Source of the DNA: Listeria ivanovii subsp. londoniensis
GTDB lineage: Bacteria; Bacillota; Bacilli; Lactobacillales; Listeriaceae
Assembly: GCF_000763495.1 (NCBI RefSeq)
Contig: NZ_CP009576.1
Location: 692,001 to 756,000 of the forward strand
Length of the DNA: 64,000 nucleotides
Direction: 5' to 3'
Each line of letters opens with the position of its first letter. The first letter of the stretch is position 1. Below the pieces are notes generated by a model, which was not told the DNA's origin, made no database searches, and was given only the letters and a program-made list of their open reading frames with translations. A program made the translations under genes and the position numbers. Shown piece by piece: positions 48,601 to 57,216 of the stretch.

Positions 48601-51600
48601 ATATGGTCCGTATCAACGTTAAAACACAAATCAACGCCGGTGAAACTCAGACCTTCCAAGTCCCACTCCAAGTAAACGAAACTTTTGATTCGGCCAATGA
48701 AGGAAATAAAATCAGTGAGCGGGATGTCTACAACCCGTATTATCGGGTGATTACGAATACATTCTCCGGGTCATTAGCCGGCACGAAAGTAGGGGCGGAA
48801 CTCGTGATTGGCGAAGTCGCTGGGACATTATTTAACGACAAAGATGCCAACGGACTCTTGGAAAAAACGAAAGGCGATGAAGTCCTCACTAGCGAAACTG
48901 TCGAACTTTACAAATGGAATAGCACCACTTCCGCCTATGAACCAGCAACGAAAAATGGGGAGAACATCACCGCCAAAACCGATGCCAACGGCGCCTATAC
49001 GTTTGATTATACTTCCGACGTAGGGTACGGTAATTACGCTGTGAAATTCCCAGACAAAGCAGGGTATCAGTATACGTTGAAAAATGTCGGGAAAGATACG
49101 TCTATTGATAGCGACGTCCCCTACAGTGGCACTGATAAAGGTTGGGCGAAAAACATTGATCCCACACGGCCTACTTCTCAGTCCATCAATGCGGGTTATT
49201 ACGCCTATACACCAGCGCAAGATTTGAAAGTCAATTTAAATGAGAAACGCGTACAAACCGGACGAAGCTTGGAGATTACCTTACCAAAAGTAGCCTCCAC
49301 CAGCGGGCAAGCTGCCGAAGATACGATTGAACCAGCCTTCTTCCAAAATATCCAAGCAAGCACGAATGGATACAAGTGGACAAGCGCGAACACTAGCGTA
49401 GCGACGGTACAAACCTTAACAGACGGTTCTGCCGCTGTAGTAGGTGTTTCAGCTGGCAATAAAACAATCGCAGCGACCGATTTAACGATTGCCCTGCAAG
49501 ACATCTTTGGTACCGAACAAAGCTCCACAGCACCGGTCTATGTTACTTCTCCGGATGGAACCATTGTGCAACAAGCTGGTTTCACCATGGGAGCGACCGA
49601 TTTTTCGCTGGAATATAAAGCAGCTGTCGCATTAACCGATGCCCAGGCAGTAAGCCTCGCAAAAACAGCGGCCTTCGAAGAAGTGAAAAGTGGCGTTCAA
49701 TCCAGTGCCCAAGATCGTTTAAGCTTCGTGCAAGTGAATCCAACACAATTAGCTGCCATCCAACATGGCGCGAAGCAAGGGGGGACTTACCCACTCACCT
49801 ATACCTTAGCGAAAGAGGGGAAGACCGTCGGAGTGACGATTTCCGTCACTGTGGCGCAAGATTTAACTACCGTCCATGCCCATAATTCGACCTTGTATAT
49901 CGGAGACACTTGGACAGCAGCGGATAACTTTGACAGTGCCATTGATAAAGAAGGAGATACCGTACCATTTAGCGATATCACCGTGTCTGGTAGCGTGGAT
50001 ACGAGTGTGGCAGGGACGTATCCGGTCACGTACAGCTATAACGGCGTATCCACCACGATTCAAGTGACCGTCAAAGATGACCTAACCGCTGTGAATGCCC
50101 ACGATTCAACCATTTATACCAGCGATACCTGGAGTGCCACAGACAATTTGGACAGCGTGCTCGATAAAGATGGCAACCCGGTTCCTTTAGCGGATGTCAC
50201 CGTAACGGGGACGGTCGATACCCATCAAGCAGGAACGTATCACATCACGTATACCTATGCTGGCGCGTCGACCACGATTACCGTCACTGTCAAAGAAGAT
50301 AAATCCGGTATTAGTGTCCATGATTCTGCTATTTATGTCGGAGATAGTTGGAGTGCCGCAGATAATTTCGATAGCGCCTTTGATCAAGATGGTAACCTGA
50401 TCGCTTTCGAAGCTATTCAAGTGACTGAAAAACCAACCGTGAATACGAACAAAGCAGGCACTTACCAAGTCACCTACAGCTACGGGAAAGTAGCACAAAC
50501 GATTACCTTAACGGTCCAAGACATTCAAACTGCGGTGAATGCCCATGATTCAATTCTTTACATGGGCGACAGCTGGACCGCGGAAGATAACTTTGACAGC
50601 GCACGCGATAAAGACGGTCAATCCGTTCCTTTCTCGAACATCCAAGTAAGCGGTACAGTCGATACAGCACGAGCAGGGACGTATCCGGTCACGTACAGCT
50701 ATGACGGGATATCCACGACGATTCAAGTAACCGTCAAAAATCCACAAACGGCCATCCACGCTCATGATTCTGTGCTATATACTGGAGACAGCTGGACTGC
50801 GAAAGATAACTTGGATAGCACGACCGATAAAGACGGCAACGCCGTTTCGTATAAAGACATCACTGTAAGCGAAAACCCAGCGGTGGATCCGATGAAAGTG
50901 GGAGTATACGAAGTGACTTACAGCTATGACGGGATATCCACGACGATTCATGTGACCGTCGAACCAAGACAAACTAGCATTGTCGTTCATGATAGCACGA
51001 TATATGCAGGCGACCCATGGACGGCAAAAACTAATTTCGATCAGGCCACGGACAAAAAAGGCAAGCCAGTCTCCTTCTCGGCGATGACCGTCACAGGAAC
51101 CGTGGACACCAACGTCCCAGGCACCTATGAAATTAGCTATAGTTACGATAGGGTTAAAGTCGTAGCGCATGTGACTGTCCTAAAAAACCAAGCTCAAATC
51201 ACTGTGCAAGATAGCCATCTCCCAGTAGGGGGTAAATGGACCGCGAAAGATAATTTCATCCAGGCAACTAACCGTGATGGAAAAGAAATCGCTTTTGAGG
51301 ATGTACAAACAAGTGGTACCGTCCAACCAAACAAAGCAGGGAAATACCAGGTCACATACACCATCGATCCAAATGAAGGTACCGCAGATGCAGGCCAAAG
51401 CCAATTATCCGTCACGGCTACCATTCAAGTCGAAGACCCAAACAAGCCAAGTAGCCCTTCCGGAGGTGGGACGACCCCTTCAGGCAACAGCAACCATCAA
51501 CACACCACTAACTACGAAGCCACCAAACCGCTACCCAAAACAGGGAATCAAACCGACCCTTGGCTAGTCTGGACAGGCCTTGGCTTACTCAGCTTTAGTC

Positions 51601-51644
51601 TTCTTCTATGGCTATTTAACCGCAGAAAACGTAGCTTTAAATAA
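45624..51644 (+). CDS. Large LPKTG cell-wall adhesin with Ig-like repeats
   Basis: The 2006-residue precursor has a signal peptide (residues 1-34), a long N-terminal region of all-beta domains (~150-1050) and one SdrD_B-type domain (~1060-1195, I-G-E-V-A-G-T-L-F-N-D-K-D-A-N-G). A beta-domain and then seven Ig-like repeats of about 73-75 residues follow (~1415-1935, H-D-S-x-x-Y-x-G-D-x-W-x-A-x-x-N-F-D). It ends with a Gly/Ser/His linker and the sorting signal LPKTG, a helix and N-R-R-K-R. Sortase A should anchor it. The codon use shifts near 48.15 kb, suggesting a mosaic origin. It has its own promoter and terminator. Confidence 0.93.
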   Translation: MTKANPMRRYMLLTLAFFLLLGQLNLAPIRALAKENGNEDLSYEVQKELSNDKKKATLKIKVTPKNEQIKILAIETPDGKKTERSETTYITEKNGVVDFLISYQNTETSEEVNNYTASYNMSDLILASEPNNEQEPSNQKDTTNQDQDIKKENKPLFKNSQTTVSLSVPDYNQTAWANGDIKTVTTTVDFGDSSFTGKKVDFTLPDGMRFVSLPAPNDYKPSSNSDMNIINYLGASDPLGIAITSMTMPNRETNYNRATFGTVSYELEPGTEKASFTFSVRVDAAKYYGATDLKTPIKAEVFVGGASTPVASAKQTIHAEGNKVVGYANQDHVKTMFRTWYINHGTSEVLASTDTDPSYNYTKPYSVVNGLNQADDRGAAIFMAKNLTVTLYYPEGMEYVGIIDNSGNAVPNNSNISVTAYPSENKVVIDYKQMNLNSVSNSVFSVKYKIPKGTVAGTYSATKVPHASIKTYDDAIFESDALTTNLTDLTTKAALDTCKVVDTTVNKLALVPANRNINPDNETWAGSIQINNLQTAGKKTNQIYQVEFDPNWEAYSVNLPFDGTIAGNKITDIQYKTNLHSSYQTYSGKLPVSNNKMARLEASAVGLQEGEYFTDVKANVGDFSVGFVNTDQGGTFRWNSTASYGIVKPGIASVDFKGSIWNAEDEANTKASGVSTYSVSNTITSAANGTASFYNKAGSAIKVASAGDTVTTKASLLLFDYPYGTRTVINNPEVYLHEIDGTSINPSTIRLTNQDGKEVTFSIKQETANNGNKVYVLKTTDVTVGTFVGYPYKTQYLNLSYDTTFDVTLDKSIDMDIQDVLAWGGSNITSAIGSNSFLDTGLDVNQNGKDNEKLLSVNSSALSIPKQDTVTVETFLSVAGEGAKAAYVEGDDSTASYFTPGTNADYTVQVTNTSSAEASTFELYIPIPKTGQNFGSKFQNDAFKWDMKLSDAIHITSEQQAQFDVSYATEATADNYDSTSLYSATVSDYEKVNMVRINVKTQINAGETQTFQVPLQVNETFDSANEGNKISERDVYNPYYRVITNTFSGSLAGTKVGAELVIGEVAGTLFNDKDANGLLEKTKGDEVLTSETVELYKWNSTTSAYEPATKNGENITAKTDANGAYTFDYTSDVGYGNYAVKFPDKAGYQYTLKNVGKDTSIDSDVPYSGTDKGWAKNIDPTRPTSQSINAGYYAYTPAQDLKVNLNEKRVQTGRSLEITLPKVASTSGQAAEDTIEPAFFQNIQASTNGYKWTSANTSVATVQTLTDGSAAVVGVSAGNKTIAATDLTIALQDIFGTEQSSTAPVYVTSPDGTIVQQAGFTMGATDFSLEYKAAVALTDAQAVSLAKTAAFEEVKSGVQSSAQDRLSFVQVNPTQLAAIQHGAKQGGTYPLTYTLAKEGKTVGVTISVTVAQDLTTVHAHNSTLYIGDTWTAADNFDSAIDKEGDTVPFSDITVSGSVDTSVAGTYPVTYSYNGVSTTIQVTVKDDLTAVNAHDSTIYTSDTWSATDNLDSVLDKDGNPVPLADVTVTGTVDTHQAGTYHITYTYAGASTTITVTVKEDKSGISVHDSAIYVGDSWSAADNFDSAFDQDGNLIAFEAIQVTEKPTVNTNKAGTYQVTYSYGKVAQTITLTVQDIQTAVNAHDSILYMGDSWTAEDNFDSARDKDGQSVPFSNIQVSGTVDTARAGTYPVTYSYDGISTTIQVTVKNPQTAIHAHDSVLYTGDSWTAKDNLDSTTDKDGNAVSYKDITVSENPAVDPMKVGVYEVTYSYDGISTTIHVTVEPRQTSIVVHDSTIYAGDPWTAKTNFDQATDKKGKPVSFSAMTVTGTVDTNVPGTYEISYSYDRVKVVAHVTVLKNQAQITVQDSHLPVGGKWTAKDNFIQATNRDGKEIAFEDVQTSGTVQPNKAGKYQVTYTIDPNEGTADAGQSQLSVTATIQVEDPNKPSSPSGGGTTPSGNSNHQHTTNYEATKPLPKTGNQTDPWLVWTGLGLLSFSLLLWLFNRRKRSFK
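49865..51445 (+). repeat. Seven tandem Ig-like modules inside the LPKTG adhesin
   Basis: The modules are about 220 nt each and start with H-A/V-H-D/N-S and end with T-x-Q-V-T-V-K. They are similar but not identical in DNA. Modules 4 and 5 share identical stretches in the Y-S-Y-D-G-I-S-T-T-I part, as do modules 1 and 4 in G-T-Y-P-V-T-Y-S-Y, indicating unequal exchange or gene conversion. Repeat number is likely to vary between strains. Confidence 0.9.
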
Positions 51645-51648
51645 TTAA

Positions 51649-51703
51649 AAAAAAGACTAGATCATTCTTTGATTTAAAATCATTGAGTGGTATAGTCTTT
51701 TTT
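51649..51703 (+). terminator. Terminator of the LPKTG adhesin gene
   Basis: AAAAAAGACTA (51649-51659) pairs with TAGTCTTTTTT (51693-51703); a smaller inner stem lies in the loop. Confidence 0.85.
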
Positions 51704-51870
51704 GTTTTACGTACAAAATTCATATGGAACATTCTTGTTGTAATCTCGGTAAAATCTTCTAGTTGCTCTATTTTTCAACAGGTATAATGACTAGTGAAAG
51801 GATAAATAGCAAAATTTGTATTACAAGACCTATAGTTTTTGTAAAAAAATATTTCGAATTATGTAAATTG

Positions 51871-51884
51871 TGGAAGTGCTTACA
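51871..51884 (+). promoter_or_regulatory. Candidate cre (CcpA) site upstream of the PTS operon
   Basis: TGGAAGTGCTTACA fits the cre consensus TGNAANCGNTNNCA at all but one fixed position. It lies 73 nt upstream of the regulator gene, suitable for catabolite repression. Confidence 0.5.
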
Positions 51885-51956
51885 GGGCAGTAACATGGAG
51901 TTAGGAACACGCCTTCTAAGTCATTTTATCGCAACTAGTATGAAAGGGTGACGGAG

Positions 51957-53993
51957 ATGTTAAGTAGCAGAATGATACTAATTATAAAATATTTAGAAGG
52001 CAAGGATGAGTCAAATATTCGTGATATCAGCAAGGCATTAGAAATATCTGAGCGAAAAATCCGATATGATATCGACAATATTAACGATGCACTCACCCTA
52101 AATCAATTAAAACCAATTTTAAAGGAGGGGAAAGGGAGACTCGTTCTATCAGCGGATTTGGCCAAATTAGCGCTAGAGGAAAACAATGTATATATTTTTA
52201 CTCCACAAGAAAGAATTAATATTTTGCAGTATTTGTTGTATTTTAATATTAAAAAAGTGAACCTGGAGCATTTAAGTAAATGGATGAACGTTTCGCGAAC
52301 GACGATTAAAAAAGATTTATTACTAGTAGAAGACAGTTTCCAACAAGTGAACCTCCAGTTGGTGTATAAGCGAGGTTATCATTTAAATGGGAATGAAAGC
52401 GCTATTTTGAATGAGCGAGTTCGAGTACTTCGTGATTATATTGATTTAATCCAAAACGAAGATATCGAAACCAATTTTTACAAGAAATGCATATTGAACG
52501 AGATGAAAATTTCTTTTAAAAACATTGACTTGAGTGGTGTGAATAGATGGTCCAAACAACTCCTGAAACAGATGGGATGGATGCTAAATGACGAATCCTT
52601 TTACTGGTATTTAGCGAATATTTTAGTGTTTTGTTGGTATGTGAAAAATGAAATCGAAAACCCGTTGAATGATGCTAAATTGGTATTTCCAATCTTTAAT
52701 TCGCAGCTCGTTCAAGGGATGGAAACCATTTTAGATTCAGAACTTACCCAGGAGCAGTTGAATATCCTAGTTGGTTTCGTCTTCTTTACTAATAAATACG
52801 CGAGCCTTAATGAAGAAATGGACTTAATTACAACCGAAACGCTGGTAAACGCACTTATAAATAAAATGAGTGAAGAGCTGAATTTACCTTTTTTGGAAGA
52901 TGCCATTTTGTATAAAGGACTTTTGAACCATGTAGCCCCACTAATTGAGCGAATTCGAGGCGAGGTACAAATTTATGAAGATACATTCGATGTTATTCCA
53001 GCAGAATTTCTCTATGTTTTTGATGCGACAAGTAAAGCGATTAAAACCATACCATTGCTTGAAAGTGTTGAAAATAAAAATGAGATTTCGCTACTATCGA
53101 TTCATTTCTTAGCAAGTATTCAACGGAACCAGCGAGAAGAAAAGTTAAATGTATTACTTGTTTGCGGACTTGGTTATGGTGCGATTGCAATGATGAAAGA
53201 TACACTTAATAGTGAGTACCAAATTGCGTTTGTTGCAACTATTCCAGAATATATGTTGAAAGATTTTACGTCTTTTGCAGCAGTGGATTTAGTCATTACG
53301 ACTGCAAAAATGACCACACCTTTGCCAAAGCCAACTGTTAAAGTAAGCCCGGTTTTAAAAGAATGCGATTTTGTGGCGTTAGAGCAGCAAGGCTTAAAAA
53401 AGAAGAATATTTTAACTAGTTATTTTGCTATTAACAAGCGACTTAGTTTTCTAGAGAGTTCAATTAAACAGCAAGTGATTAGTGTAATCAAAGAAGAACT
53501 AGGTTATGGGCATGTGAGTATTCCCAACAGAAAACTGGGCTTAAGTGAATTAATTGGAACAGATGCAATTCAAATCATTTCAGGAATGACAGCTTGGCAG
53601 GAAACAATTCAATTCGCTACAAGACTACTTTCGGATAATCAGTTTGTTCTTCCAGCTTATGCAAATAATATTATTGAAATACAAGAAGAATTAGGCTTTT
53701 ATTCAGTGAAAGATGAGGAATTTGCTTTGTTTCATGGAAATGATAGCAGCTTAGTGAGAATGAATAGTATGGCACTTCTCATAAGTAAACAACCAATCGT
53801 TTTTGGTGATAAACAAGCAAAAGTAATTTTTATTCTCGCAAGTAAGGATAAAAAAGAACAGATTCCAGCAATCATTACTTTAACGAAAATGACCTACCAA
53901 ACTGATTTTATTTCCCAATTAGAACAAGCGGAAAATGTGATTGATGCAGATAGAATTATTAAAAAATACGAGGAGGAGGTTAGGATAGTATGA
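51957..53993 (+). CDS. PTS-domain transcription activator (BglG/MtlR type)
   Basis: The 678-residue protein has an N-terminal HTH (ALEISERKIRYDIDNI), a second HTH of Mga type (M-N-V-S-R-T-T-I-K-K-D), two PRD domains (~170-390, with a conserved L-N-H-V-A-P-L-I), an EIIB-like domain with Cys in V-C-G-L-G-Y-G-A, and a C-terminal EIIA-like domain with His in L-F-H-G-N-D. Phosphorylation by PTS components should tune its activity. ATG 51957 is chosen because GGGTGA-CGGAG precedes it; an in-frame GTG at 51948 is possible. It overlaps the IIA gene by 4 nt. Confidence 0.9.
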   Translation: MLSSRMILIIKYLEGKDESNIRDISKALEISERKIRYDIDNINDALTLNQLKPILKEGKGRLVLSADLAKLALEENNVYIFTPQERINILQYLLYFNIKKVNLEHLSKWMNVSRTTIKKDLLLVEDSFQQVNLQLVYKRGYHLNGNESAILNERVRVLRDYIDLIQNEDIETNFYKKCILNEMKISFKNIDLSGVNRWSKQLLKQMGWMLNDESFYWYLANILVFCWYVKNEIENPLNDAKLVFPIFNSQLVQGMETILDSELTQEQLNILVGFVFFTNKYASLNEEMDLITTETLVNALINKMSEELNLPFLEDAILYKGLLNHVAPLIERIRGEVQIYEDTFDVIPAEFLYVFDATSKAIKTIPLLESVENKNEISLLSIHFLASIQRNQREEKLNVLLVCGLGYGAIAMMKDTLNSEYQIAFVATIPEYMLKDFTSFAAVDLVITTAKMTTPLPKPTVKVSPVLKECDFVALEQQGLKKKNILTSYFAINKRLSFLESSIKQQVISVIKEELGYGHVSIPNRKLGLSELIGTDAIQIISGMTAWQETIQFATRLLSDNQFVLPAYANNIIEIQEELGFYSVKDEEFALFHGNDSSLVRMNSMALLISKQPIVFGDKQAKVIFILASKDKKEQIPAIITLTKMTYQTDFISQLEQAENVIDADRIIKKYEEEVRIV

Positions 53994-54442
53994 GCATGGA
54001 AATCGACTTCTTGTCCATTTCTAACTTAGAAGTGAAAACGAAAGAAGAAGCAATTCTAACACTGGTAGATGCCTTAGAGCAAGCCGATTATTTGGAAGAT
54101 AAAGTACGTTTTGAAAAAGATATCTTAGAGCGAGAGGGAAAACTTTCAACCTATATCGGACATGAAATTGGCTTACCTCATGCTCAGAGTCGTGGTGTAA
54201 ATCGTCCTTGTGTTGTGATTGGCAAGTTAAGCGATCCAGTACGCTGGACGACAGATGACGAGTTTGTCCAAATAGTATTTTTAATTGCTGTCCCAGAAGA
54301 TAATGCAGGTAATTTGCATTTAAAAGTACTTTCAAAATTAGCAAGATGGTTAATGCATGAAGATTTTCGAATGAAATTAAGAGTGCTGGATGATGCAGCA
54401 ACAGTAGCTTTATTAAATAAAAGTGTGACGGAGGGTAACTAA
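53990..54442 (+). CDS. PTS fructose-type EIIA component
   Basis: The 150-residue EIIA (type 2) has the phospho-histidine in G-L-P-H-A-Q-S (about residue 64) and T-x-E-E-A-I near the N-terminus. It passes phosphate from HPr to EIIB. An AGGAGG ribosome site lies in the end of the regulator gene. It is followed directly by EIIC and EIIB. Confidence 0.93.
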   Translation: MSMEIDFLSISNLEVKTKEEAILTLVDALEQADYLEDKVRFEKDILEREGKLSTYIGHEIGLPHAQSRGVNRPCVVIGKLSDPVRWTTDDEFVQIVFLIAVPEDNAGNLHLKVLSKLARWLMHEDFRMKLRVLDDAATVALLNKSVTEGN

Positions 54443-55504
54443 ATGAGAACGCTTAAATTTTTGCAAAAACATTTGATGACTGCAACTTCTTACATGATTC
54501 CATTTGTCGTAGCAGGGGGGATACTTTTTGCGCTATCGGTTATGTTAAGTGGTCAAGCCGCTGTACCGGATGCAGGTTGGCTCGCAAAATTAAATCAGAT
54601 TGGTGCAGCAGGATTAGCACTATTTATTCCAATTTTGGGTGGTTACATAGCATTTAGTATGGCGGATAAACCAGGACTTGCTCCAGGGATGATTGGGGCA
54701 TACTTGGCAAATGAAATTGGTGCAGGATTTATCGGTGGAATTGTTGCTGGTTTCCTGGCTGGTTTCGTCGTTATTCAACTGAAAAAAATTAAATTATCGA
54801 CTTCGATGAAAACATTAGGATCTATTTTCATTTATCCACTGGTCGGAACATTAATAACCGGTGGGATTATCGTTTTCCTTATTGGGGAACCAATTTCTGG
54901 CTTTATGGACTGGATGACAAGTGCCTTAAATAGTTTATCTGGTGCAGCAAAAGTTCCGCTTGGAGCACTTCTTGGAGCGATGATTTCCTTTGATATGGGT
55001 GGTCCAGTCAATAAAGTAGCAGCAACATTTGCGCAGACACAAGTAGATACGCTTCCCTACTTAATGGGTGGTGTTGGTGTAGCGATTTGTGTACCTCCAC
55101 TAGGACTTGGAGCGGCAACCCTACTTTTCCCTAAAAAATTTACTCGTGTAGAAAGAGACTCTGGTATTGCGGCTCTAATTATGGGAAGTGTGGGAATAAC
55201 AGAAGGCGCCATCCCATTTGCAACAGCTGATCCGTTACGGGTTATACCTTCCATAATGACCGGAGCGATTGTTGGGAATATATCGGCGTTCTTATTTGGT
55301 TGTTTGAATCATGCACCATGGGGAGGGCTCATTGTACTTCCGGTAGTAGAAAATCGGATTGGCTATGTCATTTCGATTGCCTTAGGAGCCGTTGTAACAG
55401 CGGTTATGCTTAGGATATTGAAAAAAGATGCAACCGAGCTGGATGAGGCACTGGAAGAAGGTCAAGAAATTGATGATTTAGATATTAATTTTGAAGATAT
55501 TTAG
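54443..55504 (+). CDS. PTS fructose-type EIIC permease
   Basis: The 353-residue membrane permease has about ten helices and the fructose-family motifs D-M-G-G-P-V-N-K-V-A and G-I-T-E-G-A-I-P-F-A. It carries the sugar across while EIIB phosphorylates it. The sugar cannot be assigned from sequence; the linked GatZ-like gene hints at a tagatose/galactitol-type product, but fructose-family EIICs take many sugars. It starts directly after the EIIA stop with GGAGGG upstream. Confidence 0.93.
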   Translation: MRTLKFLQKHLMTATSYMIPFVVAGGILFALSVMLSGQAAVPDAGWLAKLNQIGAAGLALFIPILGGYIAFSMADKPGLAPGMIGAYLANEIGAGFIGGIVAGFLAGFVVIQLKKIKLSTSMKTLGSIFIYPLVGTLITGGIIVFLIGEPISGFMDWMTSALNSLSGAAKVPLGALLGAMISFDMGGPVNKVAATFAQTQVDTLPYLMGGVGVAICVPPLGLGAATLLFPKKFTRVERDSGIAALIMGSVGITEGAIPFATADPLRVIPSIMTGAIVGNISAFLFGCLNHAPWGGLIVLPVVENRIGYVISIALGAVVTAVMLRILKKDATELDEALEEGQEIDDLDINFEDI

Positions 55505-55519
55505 AAAGGATGATAATTA

Positions 55520-55828
55520 ATGAAAATTGTAGCTGTAACATCTTGTCCAAGTGGAGTGGCGCATACGTATATGTCAGCAGAATCACTCGAACTTTCTGCA
55601 AAAAAAATGGGCGTTACTATCAAAGTAGAAACACAAGGCTCTTCAGGAATTGAAAATAAATTAACTGCTAAAGAAATCGAGGAAGCAGATTGCGTCATTA
55701 TTACAAATGATGTGGAAATTAGAGAAAGTCAACGTTTTAAAGGTAAAAAAGTAGTGAAAATGAGCGTTTCCGATATTATTAAAAAATCTGACGCACTTAT
55801 TAAAAAACTACAAACAATGTTTTCATAA
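55520..55828 (+). CDS. PTS fructose-type EIIB component
   Basis: The 102-residue EIIB has the phospho-cysteine in T-S-C-P-S-G-V-A-H-T (Cys9). Length and motif are typical of single-domain EIIB-Fru. AGAAAGGATG precedes the start, 15 nt after the EIIC stop. Confidence 0.95.
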   Translation: MKIVAVTSCPSGVAHTYMSAESLELSAKKMGVTIKVETQGSSGIENKLTAKEIEEADCVIITNDVEIRESQRFKGKKVVKMSVSDIIKKSDALIKKLQTMFS

Positions 55829-55854
55829 AATTAAATTCTAGGAGGAACAAACAA

Positions 55855-57123
55855 TTGAAATTACCTATTAAAAAAGCAGTCGAATCCCTTTTAAAATTAC
55901 AAACAACCGGAGATAGCGCAACACTTATTGGCGTTGGTCCAATGTCACGAAATTTACTACAAGCAAGTTTTGAATTAGCGAAAGAAGATGACTATCCATT
56001 AATGTTTATTGCAAGTCGAAATCAAGTGGATGCAGATGAACTTGGTGGAGGTTATGTGAATGGTTGGAATCAATTTAGTTTTATTGACGCCATTAAAGAA
56101 GTTGCGGATGAAGTAGACTTTGATGGATTGTACTATGTCTGTCGCGACCACGGAGGCCCTTGGCAACGTGATCAAGAACGAAATGAGCATTTACCTACAG
56201 AAAAGGCAATGGAGCTTGGTAAGCAGTCGTATGTAGCTGATATTGAGGCGGGATTCGATTTACTGATGATTGATCCAACGAAAGACCCGTTTGAAGTTGG
56301 TAAAGTAATCCCACTGGAAACAGTGTTAGAGCGCACAGTGGACTTAATTGCCTTTTGTGAAGCGGAACGAAAAAAGCGTCATCTCCCGGAAATTGGCTAT
56401 GAAGTAGGAACAGAAGAGACAAACGGCGGGCTAACCTCTACTGAAACATATGAAAAATTTATTATTCAACTGAAAGAAGAACTTGAAAAACGTGATTTGC
56501 CATTACCAACCTTTATTGTTGGTCAAACGGGAACTTTAACACGGAAAACAGAACAAGTTGGACATTTTAACTTTAAAAATGCGTATGATTTAGCGCAAAT
56601 GGCGAAGAAATATGGCGTTGGATTAAAAGAGCATAACGGTGACTATTTGGATGATGTGACGCTTCTCGAGCATATCCCATCTGAAATTACTGCAACGAAT
56701 GTAGCTCCACAATATGGTACAGAAGAAACGAGAGCATACTTGAAACTAGTGGAATTGGAGCGGAGATTAGCGGGAAATGGCTTAATTAAAAACCCTTCTA
56801 ATACACGTGAAGTCTTACTCGTACAATCTATTAAGAGTGAACGCTGGCGCAAGTGGATGCTAGATGGACAAAAGGATATTACCGTTAATGAAATTATGCA
56901 AGATGACGAACTATCACTGGAAATACTAGACATCGCAGGTCATTATACATTTAATGATGCCGCTGTAAAAAAAGAAATAAATACTTTATATGCTAATTTA
57001 GCAGCCAATAATATTGATGGCAAGCGTTTTGTAATTGACCATATAAAGCGCCCAATCCGCAGTTACTCTGAATGTTACAATCTAAAAGGAGCAACAACAA
57101 GAATTAAACAATTAGCTAAATAA
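55855..57123 (+). CDS. GatZ/KbaZ-like tagatose-bisphosphate aldolase-associated protein
   Basis: The 422-residue protein resembles the GatZ/KbaZ (non-catalytic, chaperone-like) subunits of D-tagatose-1,6-bisphosphate aldolase, with C-R-D-H-G-G-P-W-Q, F-D-L-L-M-I-D-P-T and Y-E-V-G-T-E-E-T-N-G-G segments. The conserved H, D and E residues are in place. In enterobacteria this subunit needs GatY/KbaY, and no such gene is in this operon. It starts at TTG with AGGAGG upstream. It is probably the last gene of the PTS operon. Confidence 0.85.
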   Translation: MKLPIKKAVESLLKLQTTGDSATLIGVGPMSRNLLQASFELAKEDDYPLMFIASRNQVDADELGGGYVNGWNQFSFIDAIKEVADEVDFDGLYYVCRDHGGPWQRDQERNEHLPTEKAMELGKQSYVADIEAGFDLLMIDPTKDPFEVGKVIPLETVLERTVDLIAFCEAERKKRHLPEIGYEVGTEETNGGLTSTETYEKFIIQLKEELEKRDLPLPTFIVGQTGTLTRKTEQVGHFNFKNAYDLAQMAKKYGVGLKEHNGDYLDDVTLLEHIPSEITATNVAPQYGTEETRAYLKLVELERRLAGNGLIKNPSNTREVLLVQSIKSERWRKWMLDGQKDITVNEIMQDDELSLEILDIAGHYTFNDAAVKKEINTLYANLAANNIDGKRFVIDHIKRPIRSYSECYNLKGATTRIKQLAK

Positions 57124-57130
57124 AACGATA

Positions 57131-57157
57131 AGAGTCTGGGCTTTTTGCCTAGGCTCT
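57131..57157 (+). terminator. Probable terminator of the PTS operon
   Basis: An 11-bp stem (57131-57141 with 57147-57157) includes two G-U pairs; the following T run is weak. Confidence 0.6.
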
Positions 57158-57216
57158 TCCTCATATTGCGTTTTAATGGTAGAGTAAGAGAAGTGGCTAT
57201 TTTGTAGGAGGAAAAC

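Noticed and set aside
48828-49220. Minus-strand open frames opposite the GC-richer part of the adhesin gene
   Set aside because: They arise from the codon bias of the sense strand; no start signals or domains are seen.
49865-51445. Tandem repeats as a CRISPR-like array
   Set aside because: The units are about 220 nt, fully coding and diverged; they are Ig-like protein modules.
51763-51951. Short plus-strand open frame between the adhesin and the PTS regulator
   Set aside because: No ribosome site, no recognisable domain, and it covers the candidate cre site and promoter region.
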